A DNA stretch of 64,000 nucleotides from JAJXWB01 sp037044955 (GCA_037044955.1 JBAOHX010000010.1:1-64000); one strand, 5' to 3'; counted from the stretch's first letter, positions 1-10,063 are shown. Numbers and translations are program-made. Notes: generated from the sequence alone by a model not told the origin.

Positions 1-1519
1 ATGAGCATCGAACCGGATTTCGCGGGATTTGCACGCGAATACGAGGCCGGCGCGGCGCAGCTCGTCTCGACGCGGCTGGTCGCGGACCTCGAGACGCCCG
101 TCTCGGCCTTCCTCAAACTGTCGGCCGGCCGCAAGGGCAATGTCTTCCTGCTCGAATCCGTGGAAGGCGGCGCGGCGCGCGGCCGCTATTCGATGATCGG
201 GCTCGACCCCGACATCGTCTGGCGCGCGAGCGCGGGACGCGCGGAGATCAACCGCCGCGCGCTGAGCGACCCGCAACGCCTTCGAGCCCTGCCCCGAGAA
301 GCCGCTGATCGCGCTGCGCGCGCTGATCGCGGAATCCGCCATTGCGCAGAATGAAGGCATGCCGCCGATGGCGGCGGGCGTGTTCGGCTATCTCGGCTAC
401 GACATGGTGCGCGAGATGGAGCGCCTCGCGCCCGCCAAGCCCGATCCGATCGGCACGCCCGACGCCATCATGATCCGGCCGACCGTGATCGCCGTGTTCG
501 ATTCCGTGCGCGACGAAATCTCCATCGTCACCCCCGCGCGGCCGGCGCCGGGCGTTTCGGCGCGCGCCGCCTACGATCGCGCGCTCGAGCGCATCGACGC
601 GGTGGTGGCGCGGCTCGAAGGCCCGCTCGTGCACGACGAAACGGCCGATCCGCATCTGCTTGCCGAAAAGCCGGTGTCGAACACGCCCGAGTCGCGCTTT
701 CTCGGCATGGTCGAGAAGGCCAAGGAATACATTCGCGCCGGCGACATTTTCCAGGTCGTGCTGTCGCAGCGCTTCACCGCGCCCTTCACGCTGCCGGCCT
801 TTGCGCTCTATCGCGCGCTGCGCCGCGTCAACCCCGCGCCCTTCCTCTGCTACCTCGATTTCGGCGGCTTCCAGATCGTCTGCTCGAGCCCGGAAATCCT
901 GGTGCGCGTGCGCGCGGGCGAAGTGACGATCCGCCCCATCGCCGGCACGCGCTGGCGCGGCAAGACGCAGGCCGAGGACGAGGCGCTCGCCGCCGATCTT
1001 CTCGCCGACGAGAAGGAACGCGCCGAACATCTGATGCTGCTCGATCTCGGCCGCAACGACGTCGGCCGCGTCGCGCAGATCGGCACGGTGGAGGTCACCG
1101 ACCAGTTCACGATCGAGCGCTACAGCCACGTCATGCACATCGTGTCGAACGTGGTGGGCCAGCTCGACCCGAAGCGCGACGCCATCGACGCGCTGTCCGC
1201 CGGCTTCCCGGCCGGCACCGTCTCCGGCGCGCCGAAAGTGCGGGCGATGGAGATCATCGACGAGCTGGAAGTCGACAAGCGCGGCATCTACGCCGGCTGC
1301 ATCGGCTATTTCTCCTCGACCGGCGACATGGACACCTGCATCGTGCTGCGCACCTCCATCGTGAAGGACGGCAAGATGCATGCGCAGGCCGGCGCCGGCA
1401 TCGTCTACGATTCAGAGCCCGCCTACGAACACCGCGAATGCGTCAACAAGTCGATGGCGCTGTTTCGCGCGGCGGAGGAGGCCGTGCGGTTCGCGACGAA
1501 GGCGAAGCGCGGGCAGTAG
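1..1519 (+). CDS. trpE: anthranilate synthase component I (one-base frameshift near 273)
   Basis: Makes anthranilate from chorismate with ammonia supplied by the TrpG subunit, the first committed step of tryptophan synthesis. The frame opened by the ATG at base 1 matches the TrpE N-terminus (residues 1-90). The remaining ~415 residues, including the chorismate-binding core with GTVSGAPKVRAME, are in the next frame. Removing one G near 273 restores about 505 aa, the usual family length. The break is probably a consensus error, because the rest of the gene is undamaged. The partner trpG is on the opposite strand 4 kb away. Bases before position 1 are outside the window, so a slightly earlier start cannot be excluded. 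Confidence 0.9.
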
Positions 1520-1536
1520 AGCTTCCGCGACTCTCG

Positions 1537-1640
1537 CCGTCATTGCGAGGAGCGAAGCGACGCGGCAATCCATCCCCGGAGCGCGATCAAGTTGCAGAGA
1601 TGGATTGCCGCGTCGGCCTTTGGCCTCCTCGCAATGACGG
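1537..1640. repeat. family A paired palindrome, copy 1
   Basis: Lies between the convergent trpE and moeA stops. It starts with GTCATTGCGAGGAG and ends with the mirror image, with ATCCA and TGGAT inside. The two arms can pair into one long hairpin and could act as a bidirectional terminator. Related copies are at 2891, 38235 and 48671. Confidence 0.85.
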
Positions 1641-1643
1641 GAT

Positions 1644-2879
1644 TCAAAACCCGCCGCTCGACAGCCGCAATATCCTGCACGCCTCGCCCGCCTTCGCGGC
1701 CGGCGCGTGCGGCGGGCGGATGAGCAGCGCCTGCGAGCGCGTGAAGACCGAGAGCAGCGACGAATCCTGCACCGTGTGCGGGGTCGCGACGACGCGGCCC
1801 TCGCCGTCGCTCTCCAGCGTCGCACGCAGATAATCCTGGCGCTGGTCGTTCGCCTTCATGTCGGCGCCGAGGATCGCGGGCTGCGTGTGGTCGGCGCCGG
1901 CGTCGCGGTCGCCCGCGAGCTTGCGCACGAGCGGGATGAGGAAGATGAGGCTGCACACGATGGAGGAGACCGGGTTTCCCGGCAGGCCCATGATGTGCAT
2001 CGCCCCGAGCCGCCCGTGGATCAGCGGCTTGCCGGGACGCATGGCGATGCGCCAGAAGCCGAGCTCCATGCCCTCTTTGGTCAGCGCGGACTGCACGAGA
2101 TCGTGATCGCCGACCGAGGCGCCGCCGAGCGTGACGAGAATGTCCGCCTCGATCTCGCGCGCTTTCGCGATGCCGCGTTCGAGCGCGGAAAAATCGTCGC
2201 CGGCGATGCCGAGATCGACCGCCTCGCCGCCCGCGCCCTCGACATAAGCGGCGACCGCGAAAGGATTGGAGCAGACGATCTGGTCGGGCCCCGGCGTCTG
2301 GCCGGGCATGACGAGTTCGTCGCCGGTCGCGAGGATCGCGACGCGCGGCCGGCGCGTGACGGGCGCGGTCGGATGGTTCATCGCCGCCGCCAGCGCGAGT
2401 TCGGCAGGGCCGAGGCGCGCGCCGGCTTTCAGGCCCACTTCGCCGTCGCGGAAATCGACGCCGGCGCGGCGAATGTGCAGGCCTTCGCGGATCGGCTCGC
2501 GCGCGCCGATGACGGCGCCGTCGACGATGGCGTCCTCCTGGATGAGGATGGCGTCGGCGCCCTGCGGCACGGGCGCGCCGGTGAAGATGCGCACGCACTC
2601 GCCCGGCTTGACGCTGGCCGCGAAGCCACGGCCCGCCGCGCTTTCGCCGGCCAGAAGCACACGCTTCTCAGGGGCCGCGACATCTTCCGCGCGCAACGCG
2701 TATCCGTCCATGGCGGATACGTCGCACGGCGGCTGCGTGCGCGTGGAAACGAGATCGCGCGCCAGCGTGCGGCCGAAGGCTTTGTTCAACGGCAGGCTCT
2801 CGATGTCCGCAATGGGGGACGCCGCGGCGAGGATTTTCGCGAGCGCGTCGGAAACGGGAAGCAAATTCTTGGGGGCCAT
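1644..2879 (-). CDS. moeA: molybdopterin molybdenumtransferase MoeA
   Basis: Inserts molybdate into adenylated molybdopterin, the last step of molybdenum cofactor assembly in the cytoplasm. The 411-residue product has the MoeA N-terminal domain (SAMDGYALRAEDV, near residue 60) and the MoaB/Mog-like domain (ILATGDELV, LVTLGGASVGDHD, MGLPGNPVS). The start is the ATG at 2879 (MAPKNLLPV). The frame stays open upstream only because it reads through the family A palindrome at 2891-3008, and those residues are repeat-derived. It follows moaC and probably ends the trpGDC-moaC-moeA transcription unit, although the palindrome between moaC and moeA may lower moeA expression. Confidence 0.95.
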   Translation of the reverse strand: MAPKNLLPVSDALAKILAAASPIADIESLPLNKAFGRTLARDLVSTRTQPPCDVSAMDGYALRAEDVAAPEKRVLLAGESAAGRGFAASVKPGECVRIFTGAPVPQGADAILIQEDAIVDGAVIGAREPIREGLHIRRAGVDFRDGEVGLKAGARLGPAELALAAAMNHPTAPVTRRPRVAILATGDELVMPGQTPGPDQIVCSNPFAVAAYVEGAGGEAVDLGIAGDDFSALERGIAKAREIEADILVTLGGASVGDHDLVQSALTKEGMELGFWRIAMRPGKPLIHGRLGAMHIMGLPGNPVSSIVCSLIFLIPLVRKLAGDRDAGADHTQPAILGADMKANDQRQDYLRATLESDGEGRVVATPHTVQDSSLLSVFTRSQALLIRPPHAPAAKAGEACRILRLSSGGF

Positions 2880-2890
2880 TTGTTTCTCCG

Positions 2891-3008
2891 CCGTCATTGC
2901 GAGGAGTTCCGGTGAAATCGCGGCGGCGATTTCACCTGTAGCGACGAAGCAATCCATCCACCGGGACTCTGCAAGGATGGATTGCTTCGCTTCCGCTCGC
3001 AATGACGG
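2891..3008. repeat. family A paired palindrome, copy 2 (inside an operon)
   Basis: Lies between moaC and moeA. It has the family A ends plus an extra internal hairpin with arms at 2911-2921 and 2926-2936. The copy at 48671 has the same hairpin with a compensatory base-pair change. Copies 1 and 3 lack it. Confidence 0.85.
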
Positions 3009-3018
3009 TTGCTGGTTT

Positions 3019-3492
<474 letters not shown>

Positions 3493-3496
<4 letters not shown>

Positions 3497-4308
3497 GAAG
3501 CGCTGGCCTTTGCCGTCTCGCCGACCAGCAATTCGCGCGTCGCGGCGGCGACGTCCTTCTTGCGCATCAGCGTTTCGCCGACGAGGAAGGTGGCGACGCC
3601 CGCGCGCTCCAGCCGCACGCAATCGGCGTGCGTCTCGATGCCGCTTTCGGCGACGACGATCTTGTCTTTCGGAACCTTCGGCGCGAGGCGCTCGGTGGTC
3701 GCCAGATCGACCTTGAACGTATGCAGGTCGCGATTGTTGATGCCGATGAGGCGGGCCTCGAGCTGCAGCGCGCGCTTCAGCTCCTCCTCGTTGTGGATCT
3801 CGACCAGCACGTCCATGCGCAGGTCGTGCGCGGCCGCGTTGAGCGCCTTGGCGGCGGAATCGTCGACCGAGGCCATGATGATGAGGATGCAGTCGGCGCC
3901 GTTCGCGCGCGCTTCGTACACCTGGTAGGGGTCGAGCATGAAATCCTTGCGCAGCGCCGGCATGACGGCCGCCTTGCGCGCGAGTTCGAGATTGGCGAGC
4001 GAGCCCTGGAACGAGGGCGCGTCGGTGAGCACCGACAGACAGGTCGCGCCGCCCTGCTCGTAAGCCTTGGCGAGCTTGGCCGGTTCGAAATCCTCGCGGA
4101 TGACGCCCTTGGACGGGCTCGCCTTCTTGATCTCGGCGATGAGCGCGATGCGGCCCTGGCTGTGCTGGCGCTCGATGGCGCGCAGGAAACCGCGCGGCGG
4201 GTCGTGGTCGCGCGCCTGGCGCTCCAGCGTCTTGAAGGGCATCCGCACCTTGGCCTCGGCGATCTCGCGTCGCTTGTAGGCTTCGATCTTGCGCAGGACG
4301 TCCGGCAT
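3493..4308 (-). CDS. trpC: indole-3-glycerol phosphate synthase TrpC
   Basis: Closes the indole ring in tryptophan synthesis, using CdRP from the preceding isomerase. The 271-residue TIM-barrel protein shows IALIAEIKKASPSKG near its N-terminus, PALRKDFM, LIGINNRDLHTF and VAESGI, all typical of TrpC. The start is the ATG at 4308 (MPDVLRKIEAYK), two bases after the trpD stop. The frame stays open further upstream only as a shadow of trpD. It is the middle gene of the tightly packed trpG-trpD-trpC-moaC run. No fused TrpF isomerase domain is present. Confidence 0.96.
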
Positions 4309-4310
4309 GG

Positions 4311-5336
4311 TCAGTGGCTCCCGTCGGCGTTGGAGACGGCGACCAGGCGGGCGAGCGCGGCGCGCGCTTTGCCCTCGTCGATCGACTGCGCGGCGAGCGC
4401 CGCGCCCTCCTTCAGATTGTCGGCGCGGCCGGCGACGACGAGCGCGGCGGCCGAATTGAGAATCGCGATGTCGCGGTAAGGACCGTGCGCGCCGTCGAGC
4501 ACGGCGGTCAGCGCGGCGGCATTGTGCGAGGGGTCGCCGCCCTTGAGGTCGGCGAGGCTCGCGCGCTTCACGCCGGCGTCTTCCGGCGTGATGTCGAAGG
4601 CATGGATATGGCCGTCCTTGAGTTCCACCACATGCGTCACGCCGGTCGTGGTGATCTCGTCGAGGCCGTCGGCGCCATGCACCAGCCACACGCGCTCGGA
4701 GCCCAGCGCGCGCAGCGTCTCGGCCATCGATACGAGCCATTCGCGCGAAAAGACGCCGAGGAGTTGGCGTTTCACGCCGGCAGGATTGGAGAGCGGCCCG
4801 AGAATGTTGAAAATGGTGCGCGTGCCCAATTCCACGCGCGCCGCGCCGACGTGGCGCATGGCGGCATGGTGCGTCTGGGCCATCATGAAGCCGACATGCG
4901 CCTCTCGCACGCAAAGCGCGACCGCGGCGGCGGGAATGCCGATCTTCACGCCGAGCGCGGTCAGCACGTCGCTCGCGCCGGAGCGCGAGGAGGCCGCGCG
5001 ATTGCCGTGCTTGGCGACATGCACGCCGCAACCCGCGACGATCAGCGCGGAGACGGTCGAGACATTATAGGAGCCGTGGCCGTCGCCGCCGGTGCCGACG
5101 ATGTCGATCGCGCCTTCGGGCGCATTCACGCGCAGCATTTTCGCGCGCATCGCGGTCACGGCGCCGGTGATTTCCTCGACGGTTTCGCCGCGCACGCGAA
5201 GAGCCATGAGGAAGCCGCCCATCTGCGAAGGCGTGACTTCGCCCGACAGCATGTCGTCGAAGGCCGCGCGCGCCTCGTCCGATGTCAGGCGCGCGCCGGT
5301 CGCGATCTTGGCCAGATAGGGTTTGAACGCATCCAT
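4311..5336 (-). CDS. trpD: anthranilate phosphoribosyltransferase TrpD
   Basis: Transfers phosphoribose from PRPP to anthranilate, the second step of the tryptophan pathway. The 341-residue protein has the glycine-rich PRPP loop DIVGTGGDGHGSYNVST, the anthranilate-site segment KHGNRAASSRSG and FNILGPLSNP. The length is normal and trpD is separate from trpG, unlike the trpGD fusion of enterics. It starts four bases after trpG ends and lies two bases before trpC, so the three genes should be co-transcribed. Confidence 0.97.
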   Translation of the reverse strand: MDAFKPYLAKIATGARLTSDEARAAFDDMLSGEVTPSQMGGFLMALRVRGETVEEITGAVTAMRAKMLRVNAPEGAIDIVGTGGDGHGSYNVSTVSALIVAGCGVHVAKHGNRAASSRSGASDVLTALGVKIGIPAAAVALCVREAHVGFMMAQTHHAAMRHVGAARVELGTRTIFNILGPLSNPAGVKRQLLGVFSREWLVSMAETLRALGSERVWLVHGADGLDEITTTGVTHVVELKDGHIHAFDITPEDAGVKRASLADLKGGDPSHNAAALTAVLDGAHGPYRDIAILNSAAALVVAGRADNLKEGAALAAQSIDEGKARAALARLVAVSNADGSH

Positions 5337-5339
5337 CTC

Positions 5340-5945
5340 TCAGGCGGCCTTGCGTTGGACGTCGTTCCAGCGCTGCGCCAGATCGAGGAAATTGCGGAGG
5401 ATGATCTTGCCGTGCTCGGAGGCGATGCTCTCGGGATGGAACTGCACGCCGTGCGAGGGCCGCGTGCGGTGGGAAAGGCCCATGATGAGCCCGTCCGCCG
5501 TCTCCGCCGTGACCATGAGTTCGGCCGGCAGCGTCTTGCGATCCACCACCAGCGAGTGATAGCGCGTCGCCTTGAAGGCGCCGTCGATGCCGTGGAACAC
5601 GGTCTGGCCGGTGTGGCGGATCTCGTCGGTCTTGCCGTGGACGGGCAGCGGCGCGCGGATGACGTCGCCGCCGAAGGCCTCGCCCATCGACTGGTGACCG
5701 AGGCAGACGCCGAACATCGGGATGGCGGCGCTCGCCGCATGGATGAGATCGATGCACACGCCCGCCTCGCGCGGCGTGCAGGGGCCGGGCGACAGCACGA
5801 TGGCGTCGGGGCCGTCGGCGATGATGTCGGCGACCGAGCGCGCGTCGTTCCGCCACACCGTGACATCCGCGCCGAGAGAGCCCAGATAGTGCACCAGGTT
5901 GAAGGTGAAACTGTCGTAATTGTCGATCAGCGTGACGGACGGCAT
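5340..5945 (-). CDS. trpG: anthranilate synthase component II (glutamine amidotransferase) TrpG
   Basis: Releases ammonia from glutamine and channels it to TrpE. The 201-residue class I amidotransferase domain shows the oxyanion segment LSPGPCTP, the nucleophile elbow MFGVCLGHQSMGEAFGG and the catalytic His-Glu segment GVQFHPESIASEHG. It is the first gene of the trpGDC-moaC-moeA run. About 200 bases separate it from the divergent hydroxylase gene, so the operon promoter should lie there. Highly similar PabA proteins exist, but adjacency to trpD favours TrpG. Confidence 0.95.
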   Translation of the reverse strand: MPSVTLIDNYDSFTFNLVHYLGSLGADVTVWRNDARSVADIIADGPDAIVLSPGPCTPREAGVCIDLIHAASAAIPMFGVCLGHQSMGEAFGGDVIRAPLPVHGKTDEIRHTGQTVFHGIDGAFKATRYHSLVVDRKTLPAELMVTAETADGLIMGLSHRTRPSHGVQFHPESIASEHGKIILRNFLDLAQRWNDVQRKAA

Positions 5946-5994
5946 GGATTTCCCTAAATCTGCCCCGTGTTTTCCGGTTTTGGCGCGGGGAAGT

Positions 5995-6140
5995 CAACGC
6001 GAGGCGGGCTGGAGCGCGCAGCGAAAAAGTGGATGCCGGTTTTTCGCGGTAAGCGCGCTCTACACTTTGGAATCGATCAGCTTTCCCGCATTCGAGCAAT
6101 TCCGCTCGAATGGGGGCTGATCTGAGCGCGAGCAGGGCGG
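5995..6140. repeat. imperfect palindromic element between divergent genes
   Basis: The trpG/hydroxylase intergenic region contains several inverted segments, for example GCATTCGAGC facing GCTCGAATG near 6090-6114. Its AAGTGG and GTTTTTCGC stretches resemble interspersed elements common in Hyphomicrobiales genomes. I could not identify clear promoter boxes within it. Confidence 0.45.
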
Positions 6141-6144
6141 GAAA

Positions 6145-6932
6145 GTGGTTCAGGACTGGGAATTCCGGCTGGTTTCGGCCTTCACGATCTTCGCCGTCGT
6201 GGCGCTGTGGGAAGCGCTGGCCCCGCGGCGGCGCCTGAATTTCGGGCGGCTGAAGCGCTGGCCGTCCAATCTCGGCGTCGTCGTCGTCGACGCGCTCGTC
6301 GTGCGCGCGATCTTTCCGGTGGCGCTGACCGGCGTCGCGCTTTTCGCGCAACAGCGCGGATGGGGCCTGTTCAATGTCGCTGCGCGCGCCGGACTGGCTT
6401 GCCGGCCTCGCCTCGCTCCTCGCGCTGGATTTCGTCATCTGGGCGCAGCATGTCGTCTTTCACCGCGTTCCCGCGCTGTGGCGGCTGCACCGGATGCACC
6501 ATGCCGATCTCGACTACGATTTGACGACGGCGCTGCGCTTCCATCCGCTGGAGATCGCGATCTCCTTCGTCGTCAAGATCGCGGCGGTCGTCGCGCTCGG
6601 CGCGCCGGCCTGGGCGGCGCTCGCCTTCGAGATCCTGCTCAACGGGCTCGCGCTGTTCAACCACGCCAACGCGGCTCTGCCGAAGATGCTCGAACCCGTC
6701 GTGCGCGCTGATCCTCGTGACGCCGGACATGCATCGCGTGCATCATTCGATCGATCCGGCCGAAACCCATTCGAATTTCGGCTTCAACCTGTCGCTCTGG
6801 GACCGGCTGTCCGGCCTCTATCGCGCCGCGCCCGCCAAGGGGCAGGAGGGCATGACCATCGGCCTGCCCATCCTGCGCGACGAGCGGGAGTTGCGGCTGG
6901 ACCGGATGCTGACGCAGCCGTTTCGGGATTAA
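6145..6932 (+). CDS. sterol desaturase / fatty acid hydroxylase family membrane protein (two frameshifts)
   Basis: A probable di-iron membrane oxygenase. The predicted N-terminal part has hydrophobic helices (residues ~10-25 and 45-70). The histidine clusters of the family follow: HVVFH, HRMHH, NHAN and HRVHHS. The protein is split over three frames. Removing one base near 6379 and one near 6707 gives 261 aa, ending DRMLTQPFRD. The likely start is the GTG at 6145 behind AGGGCGGG. Substrate is unknown; family members hydroxylate or desaturate sterols, fatty acids, carotenoids or ether lipids. It runs alone, followed by a family D palindrome. Confidence 0.8.
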
Positions 6933-7082
6933 TCCCCTCCCCGCTCCGCGGGGAGGGTGGCCGCCGAAGGCGGACGGGTGGGGAGCGTTGGGCGTGGGCG
7001 CACCATGGGCGCCTCCGACGACGCCCAGCCTGCCCCACCCGCAGCGCTGCGCGCTGCGACCTCCCCGCAAGCGGGGAGGTAG
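6933..7082. repeat. family D paired palindrome, copy 1
   Basis: Separates the convergent hydroxylase and SDR genes. It begins with a CTCCCCGCTCCGCGGGGAG hairpin and ends with a second CTCCCCGCAAGCGGGGAG hairpin, with GGGTGGGG and CCCCACCC boxes inside. A related copy lies at 49996. Confidence 0.8.
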
Positions 7083-7092
7083 AGCGCCGTCC

Positions 7093-7929
7093 CTACCCGA
7101 TCCCCAGCGCGGTCTTCGTCTGCCGCAGCATTTCCTGATGCGGCGAATATTGCCGGCCGCCGATGACGCCGCCGTCGACGACGATATCCGTCGCGTTGAT
7201 GAAGCTCGCGCGGTCGGACGCCAGGAACAGCGCGCATTGCGCGATATCGTCGGGGAGGCCGGCGCGCGGAATGGGCTGCGCCTTGGCGAAGCCGGCCTTC
7301 ATGGCCTCCGCGATCTGGTCGGCCTGACCCGCGTCCATGCCCAGCGCCTTGGCGAGAATGCCTGTCGCGATGGCGCCGGGCGAGATGGAATTGACGCGCA
7401 CGTTGCTCTCGCCGAGCTCCATGCCGACGCAGGTGGTCAGGTGCTTCACCGCCGCCTTGGCCGCGCCGTAGATCATGGAGGAGGAATAGCCGGCCAGATG
7501 CGCGGCGACCGAAGCGTTGTTGATGATCGAGCCCGACCGCTGCGCGACCATGACGGGCGCGACATGCTTCATGCCGAGCATCACCGAGCGCACGAGCAGC
7601 GCCATCGCGGCGTCGAAGCCCTCGACGGGAATGCCTGCAATGCCGCCCGTCGGCGCCGGCCCGCCGGCATTGTTGAACAGGCAGTCGATGCGGCCGAACT
7701 TCTGCTTCGTCTCGCCCACCACGCGCAGCCAATCGGCCTCGCTGGTGGCGTCGGCCGCCATGAACACGGCCTTGCCGCCGAGCCTGCCCGCGAGCTCGCC
7801 GCCCTCGGCGGCGCGACGCCCGGTGAAGACGACCTTTGCGCCCTCCTCCACGAACAATTCGACCGTGCGCGCGCCGATGCCGCTCGTGCCGCCCGTGACG
7901 ATCGCGACCTTGCCGTCCACCAGACCCAT
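7093..7929 (-). CDS. SDR-family NAD(P)-dependent oxidoreductase
   Basis: A classical short-chain dehydrogenase of 278 residues: the nucleotide-binding TGGTSGIG near residue 13, NNAG near 90, the YGAAK catalytic Tyr/Lys near 160, and the C-terminal FLASDRASFINATDIVVDGG segment. The start is the ATG at 7929 (MGLVDGKVAIVTGG) behind GGGAGGATTTC; the open frame continues upstream without a better site. Substrate cannot be read from sequence. SDRs of this build include cyclohexanol-, sugar- and 3-oxoacyl-type reductases. It is a single gene, divergent from the next one. Confidence 0.9.
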   Translation of the reverse strand: MGLVDGKVAIVTGGTSGIGARTVELFVEEGAKVVFTGRRAAEGGELAGRLGGKAVFMAADATSEADWLRVVGETKQKFGRIDCLFNNAGGPAPTGGIAGIPVEGFDAAMALLVRSVMLGMKHVAPVMVAQRSGSIINNASVAAHLAGYSSSMIYGAAKAAVKHLTTCVGMELGESNVRVNSISPGAIATGILAKALGMDAGQADQIAEAMKAGFAKAQPIPRAGLPDDIAQCALFLASDRASFINATDIVVDGGVIGGRQYSPHQEMLRQTKTALGIG

Positions 7930-8121
7930 GAAATCCTCCCGAGAACCAGCCCGCCTGCGTTCGAATGCGAAAGAAGCCGTTCGCCGCAAAGCGCCCGGGC
8001 GGCAGGTTCGGCGAGCGGGCAAACGAGGTCAACTGCCGCGGGTTCTCGGCAATCGGCTTAATCCCCGGGCAACTTTCGCGGCTTAGGCTGAGGCTCCCCA
8101 CATTCTGCCGAGCGCCACGCC

Positions 8122-8574
8122 ATGAGCAAATTCGCGATCAACCCCAACGCCATTCCCGATCTCGCCGAGGAGCAGGCGGCCGCGCTCGACCGCGACCGCG
8201 CGGCGATCCATCATTTCGACGACGACGGCGCGGGCGACGCCGTGCAGGCGAACGATCGCCCGGGCCTGACGCCGCTCGGCCCGCTGATGGTGACGCCGGA
8301 CCCGCGCTATCGCCACGGCGACATCGACGCGGTCGAGGCGCAGCTCGCCCTCGCCAAAGCCGTGCGCGAGGAAGCTGCGGCCCTGACGCGCCCGCCCGCG
8401 CCGCGCAAGGCGACCGAACATCCGCTCATCGCCACGCTGATCGCCACCCTGCCCGCCCCCGGCGGCTGCTGGCCGGTCGCAGAACGCGAAATCTGGCTGA
8501 ACGCGGCCCGCTCGATCTTCGACATGGCCTATGCCGCCGTCGAAAGCGACGACGAGGCGCCGGAGGCGTCGTAG
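8122..8574 (+). CDS. conserved-looking hypothetical protein, 150 aa
   Basis: Not recognised. It is an acidic, alanine-rich soluble protein with no membrane segment or signal peptide. Residues 10-110 look helical and proline-punctuated (PRPPAPRKATEHPLIATLIATL), ending with a WLNAARSIFDMAYAAV helix. It is transcribed divergently from the SDR gene and convergently with the small monooxygenase-like gene. No strong ribosome binding site precedes the ATG at 8122. Codon use matches neighbouring genes, and the opposite strand offers no better candidate. Confidence 0.65.
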   Translation: MSKFAINPNAIPDLAEEQAAALDRDRAAIHHFDDDGAGDAVQANDRPGLTPLGPLMVTPDPRYRHGDIDAVEAQLALAKAVREEAAALTRPPAPRKATEHPLIATLIATLPAPGGCWPVAEREIWLNAARSIFDMAYAAVESDDEAPEAS

Positions 8575-8583
8575 CTCGGCGCC

Positions 8584-8878
8584 CTATGGCAACGAGTGGA
8601 CGATCACCGGCCCCGCCGTCACATGCGCCTCGCCCGCCAGCAGCGGCCCTGAGATTCTTCTCGATCCAGGCCGTGGCGCGCTTGTTCAATTCCTCGGCGC
8701 CCTGCACCGTGTTGAACACGCTGATGGCGGTCACCGTGTCGTCGCCGGCATAGACGACGTAATAGCCCAGAAATCCCGGCACGCTCGAGACAATGGACAC
8801 CGCGCCCTTCTTGATGATGCGCGCGAGTTCGTCGGCATGGCCGGGCTTGGCCCTGGCCTGGCGGATGGCGGCGTACAT
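8584..8878 (-). CDS. antibiotic biosynthesis monooxygenase (ABM)-like small protein (frameshift near 8650)
   Basis: A ferredoxin-like ABM-fold protein of about 97 residues. The N-terminal strand MYAAIRQARAKPGHADELA and the GFLGYYVVYAGDDTVTAISVF segment are typical of this superfamily. The start is the ATG at 8878 behind GGGAGGG. The last ~20 residues (PLLAGEAHVTAGPVIVHSLP) lie in the next frame; removing one base near 8650 joins them and gives a TAG at 8584. ABM proteins include haem- or quinol-degrading enzymes and many of unknown role. A catalytic assignment is not possible here. Confidence 0.75.
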
Positions 8879-8982
8879 ATGGCCCTCCCCGTATCGGCGG
8901 GCGCGGACGGCCCGCTGCGGACAAGTATAGGCGCGGAATCGAGGGCGGCGCGAGATGACCGCCAAAATTATCGCGGCCCGCG

Positions 8983-9010
8983 TTGACAGAACACAGCGCG
9001 AACATATAGC
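8983..9010 (+). promoter_or_regulatory. lexA promoter with SOS (LexA) operator in the spacer
   Basis: TTGACA (8983-8988), 16 bases, then TATAGC (9005-9010). The spacer holds GAAC-N7-GAAC at 8989-9003, the reverse complement of the alphaproteobacterial LexA box GTTC-N7-GTTC. LexA bound here would block its own promoter, the expected autoregulation. The lexA start codon follows about 95 bases downstream. Confidence 0.85.
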
Positions 9011-9105
9011 GTTCTGTTCATGCTTTGTTTAAGGGTGCGATTCAGTTTAGGCGTGTTTGGGCAAGGCCGCCAATTCGGCCGGCGCGCGAAAAGGGATCTG
9101 GGCAC

Positions 9106-9813
9106 ATGCTGACCCGCAAGCAGAACGAATTGCTGCGCTTCATCCACGAGCGGCTGAAGGAGACAGGCGTGCCGCCCTCCTTCGACGAGATGAAGGACGC
9201 GCTCGATCTGCGCTCCAAGTCGGGCATTCACCGCCTCATCATGGCGCTGGAGGAGCGCGGCTTCATCCGCCGCCTGCCGAACCGCGCGCGCGCGCTGGAA
9301 GTCATCCGCCTGCCGGAATCGGCCACCCCCGGCCCGGCGCGCGGCGGGCGTTTCTCGCCCTCCGTCATCGAGGGCAACCTCGGCCGCGTGCGCACGCCCG
9401 CCCCGGCCGCGCAGGACGACGACGGCCCCGCCCACGTCTCGATCCCCGTCATGGGCCGGATCGCGGCGGGCACGCCGATCTCGGCGATCCAGAGCCGCAG
9501 CCACACCATTCCCATGCCGCCGGATTTCCTGTCGACCGGCGACCATTTCGCGCTGGAAGTGCGCGGCGATTCCATGATCGAGGCCGGCATTTTCGACGGC
9601 GACACGGTGATCGTGAAGAAGCAGGACACGGCCGATTCCGGCGACATCGTCGTGGCGCTGATCGACGACGAGGAGGCGACGCTGAAGCGCCTGCGCAAGC
9701 GCGGCGCCTCGATCGCGCTGGAAGCCGCCAATCCCGAATACGAGACGCGCATCTTCGGCCCGGACCGCGTGCGCATCCAGGGCCGGCTGGTGAGTTTGCT
9801 GCGGAAGTATTGA
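9106..9813 (+). CDS. lexA: LexA SOS repressor
   Basis: Represses DNA-damage genes and cleaves itself when RecA filaments form. The 235-residue protein has the N-terminal winged helix (residues 1-70, SKSGIHRLIMALEERG recognition region), the self-cleavage bond Ala121-Gly122 in IAAGTPI, catalytic Ser156 in VRGDSMIEAG and Lys194 in ATLKRLRK. The start is the ATG at 9106 after AAGGGATCTGGG. The frame opens earlier (9025), but those residues are not LexA-like. It carries its own LexA box upstream, and a second box in this window lies beside dnaE (43197-43211), giving a likely regulon member. Confidence 0.97.
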   Translation: MLTRKQNELLRFIHERLKETGVPPSFDEMKDALDLRSKSGIHRLIMALEERGFIRRLPNRARALEVIRLPESATPGPARGGRFSPSVIEGNLGRVRTPAPAAQDDDGPAHVSIPVMGRIAAGTPISAIQSRSHTIPMPPDFLSTGDHFALEVRGDSMIEAGIFDGDTVIVKKQDTADSGDIVVALIDDEEATLKRLRKRGASIALEAANPEYETRIFGPDRVRIQGRLVSLLRKY

Positions 9814-9864
9814 GGGGAGATAGGGCGCCCGGGCTCCCGATTTTCTCCGCGCAGCCGCAAACCC

Positions 9865-9968
9865 CGTCATTCCCGACGGCCGGCGCAGCCGGACGATCGG
9901 GAATTTGGGCGACAGCCTCGAAAGCTTTCCCCACTGGCCCTGGATTCCCGCTTTCGCGGGAATGACAG
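9865..9968. repeat. family B paired palindrome, copy 1
   Basis: Lies downstream of lexA. Ends are GTCATTCCCG and its mirror CGGGAATGAC. The right arm carries the GATTCCCGCTTTCGCGGGAA hairpin typical of this family. Confidence 0.85.
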
Positions 9969-9976
9969 TCGGAGCC

Positions 9977-10062
9977 GAGCCCGGACCGCCAGCCTCCGGC
10001 TGGCATAGCGCATCGACGCTGCATCCTGCCGGCCGGAGGCCGGCGGTCCCAGCTTTCCGGTC
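9977..10062. repeat. family F palindrome, copy 1 (GGACCGCC...GGCGGTCC)
   Basis: Directly follows the family B copy and abuts the comEC stop codon. It consists of two GC-rich hairpins with GGACCGCC at the left end and GGCGGTCC at the right. A related copy lies at 33312-33400. Confidence 0.7.
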
Positions 10063-10063
10063 C

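Noticed and set aside
2880..3002. N-terminal extension of MoeA (about 40 residues)
   Set aside because: These codons translate the family A palindrome. The MoeA family starts at MAPKNLLPV.
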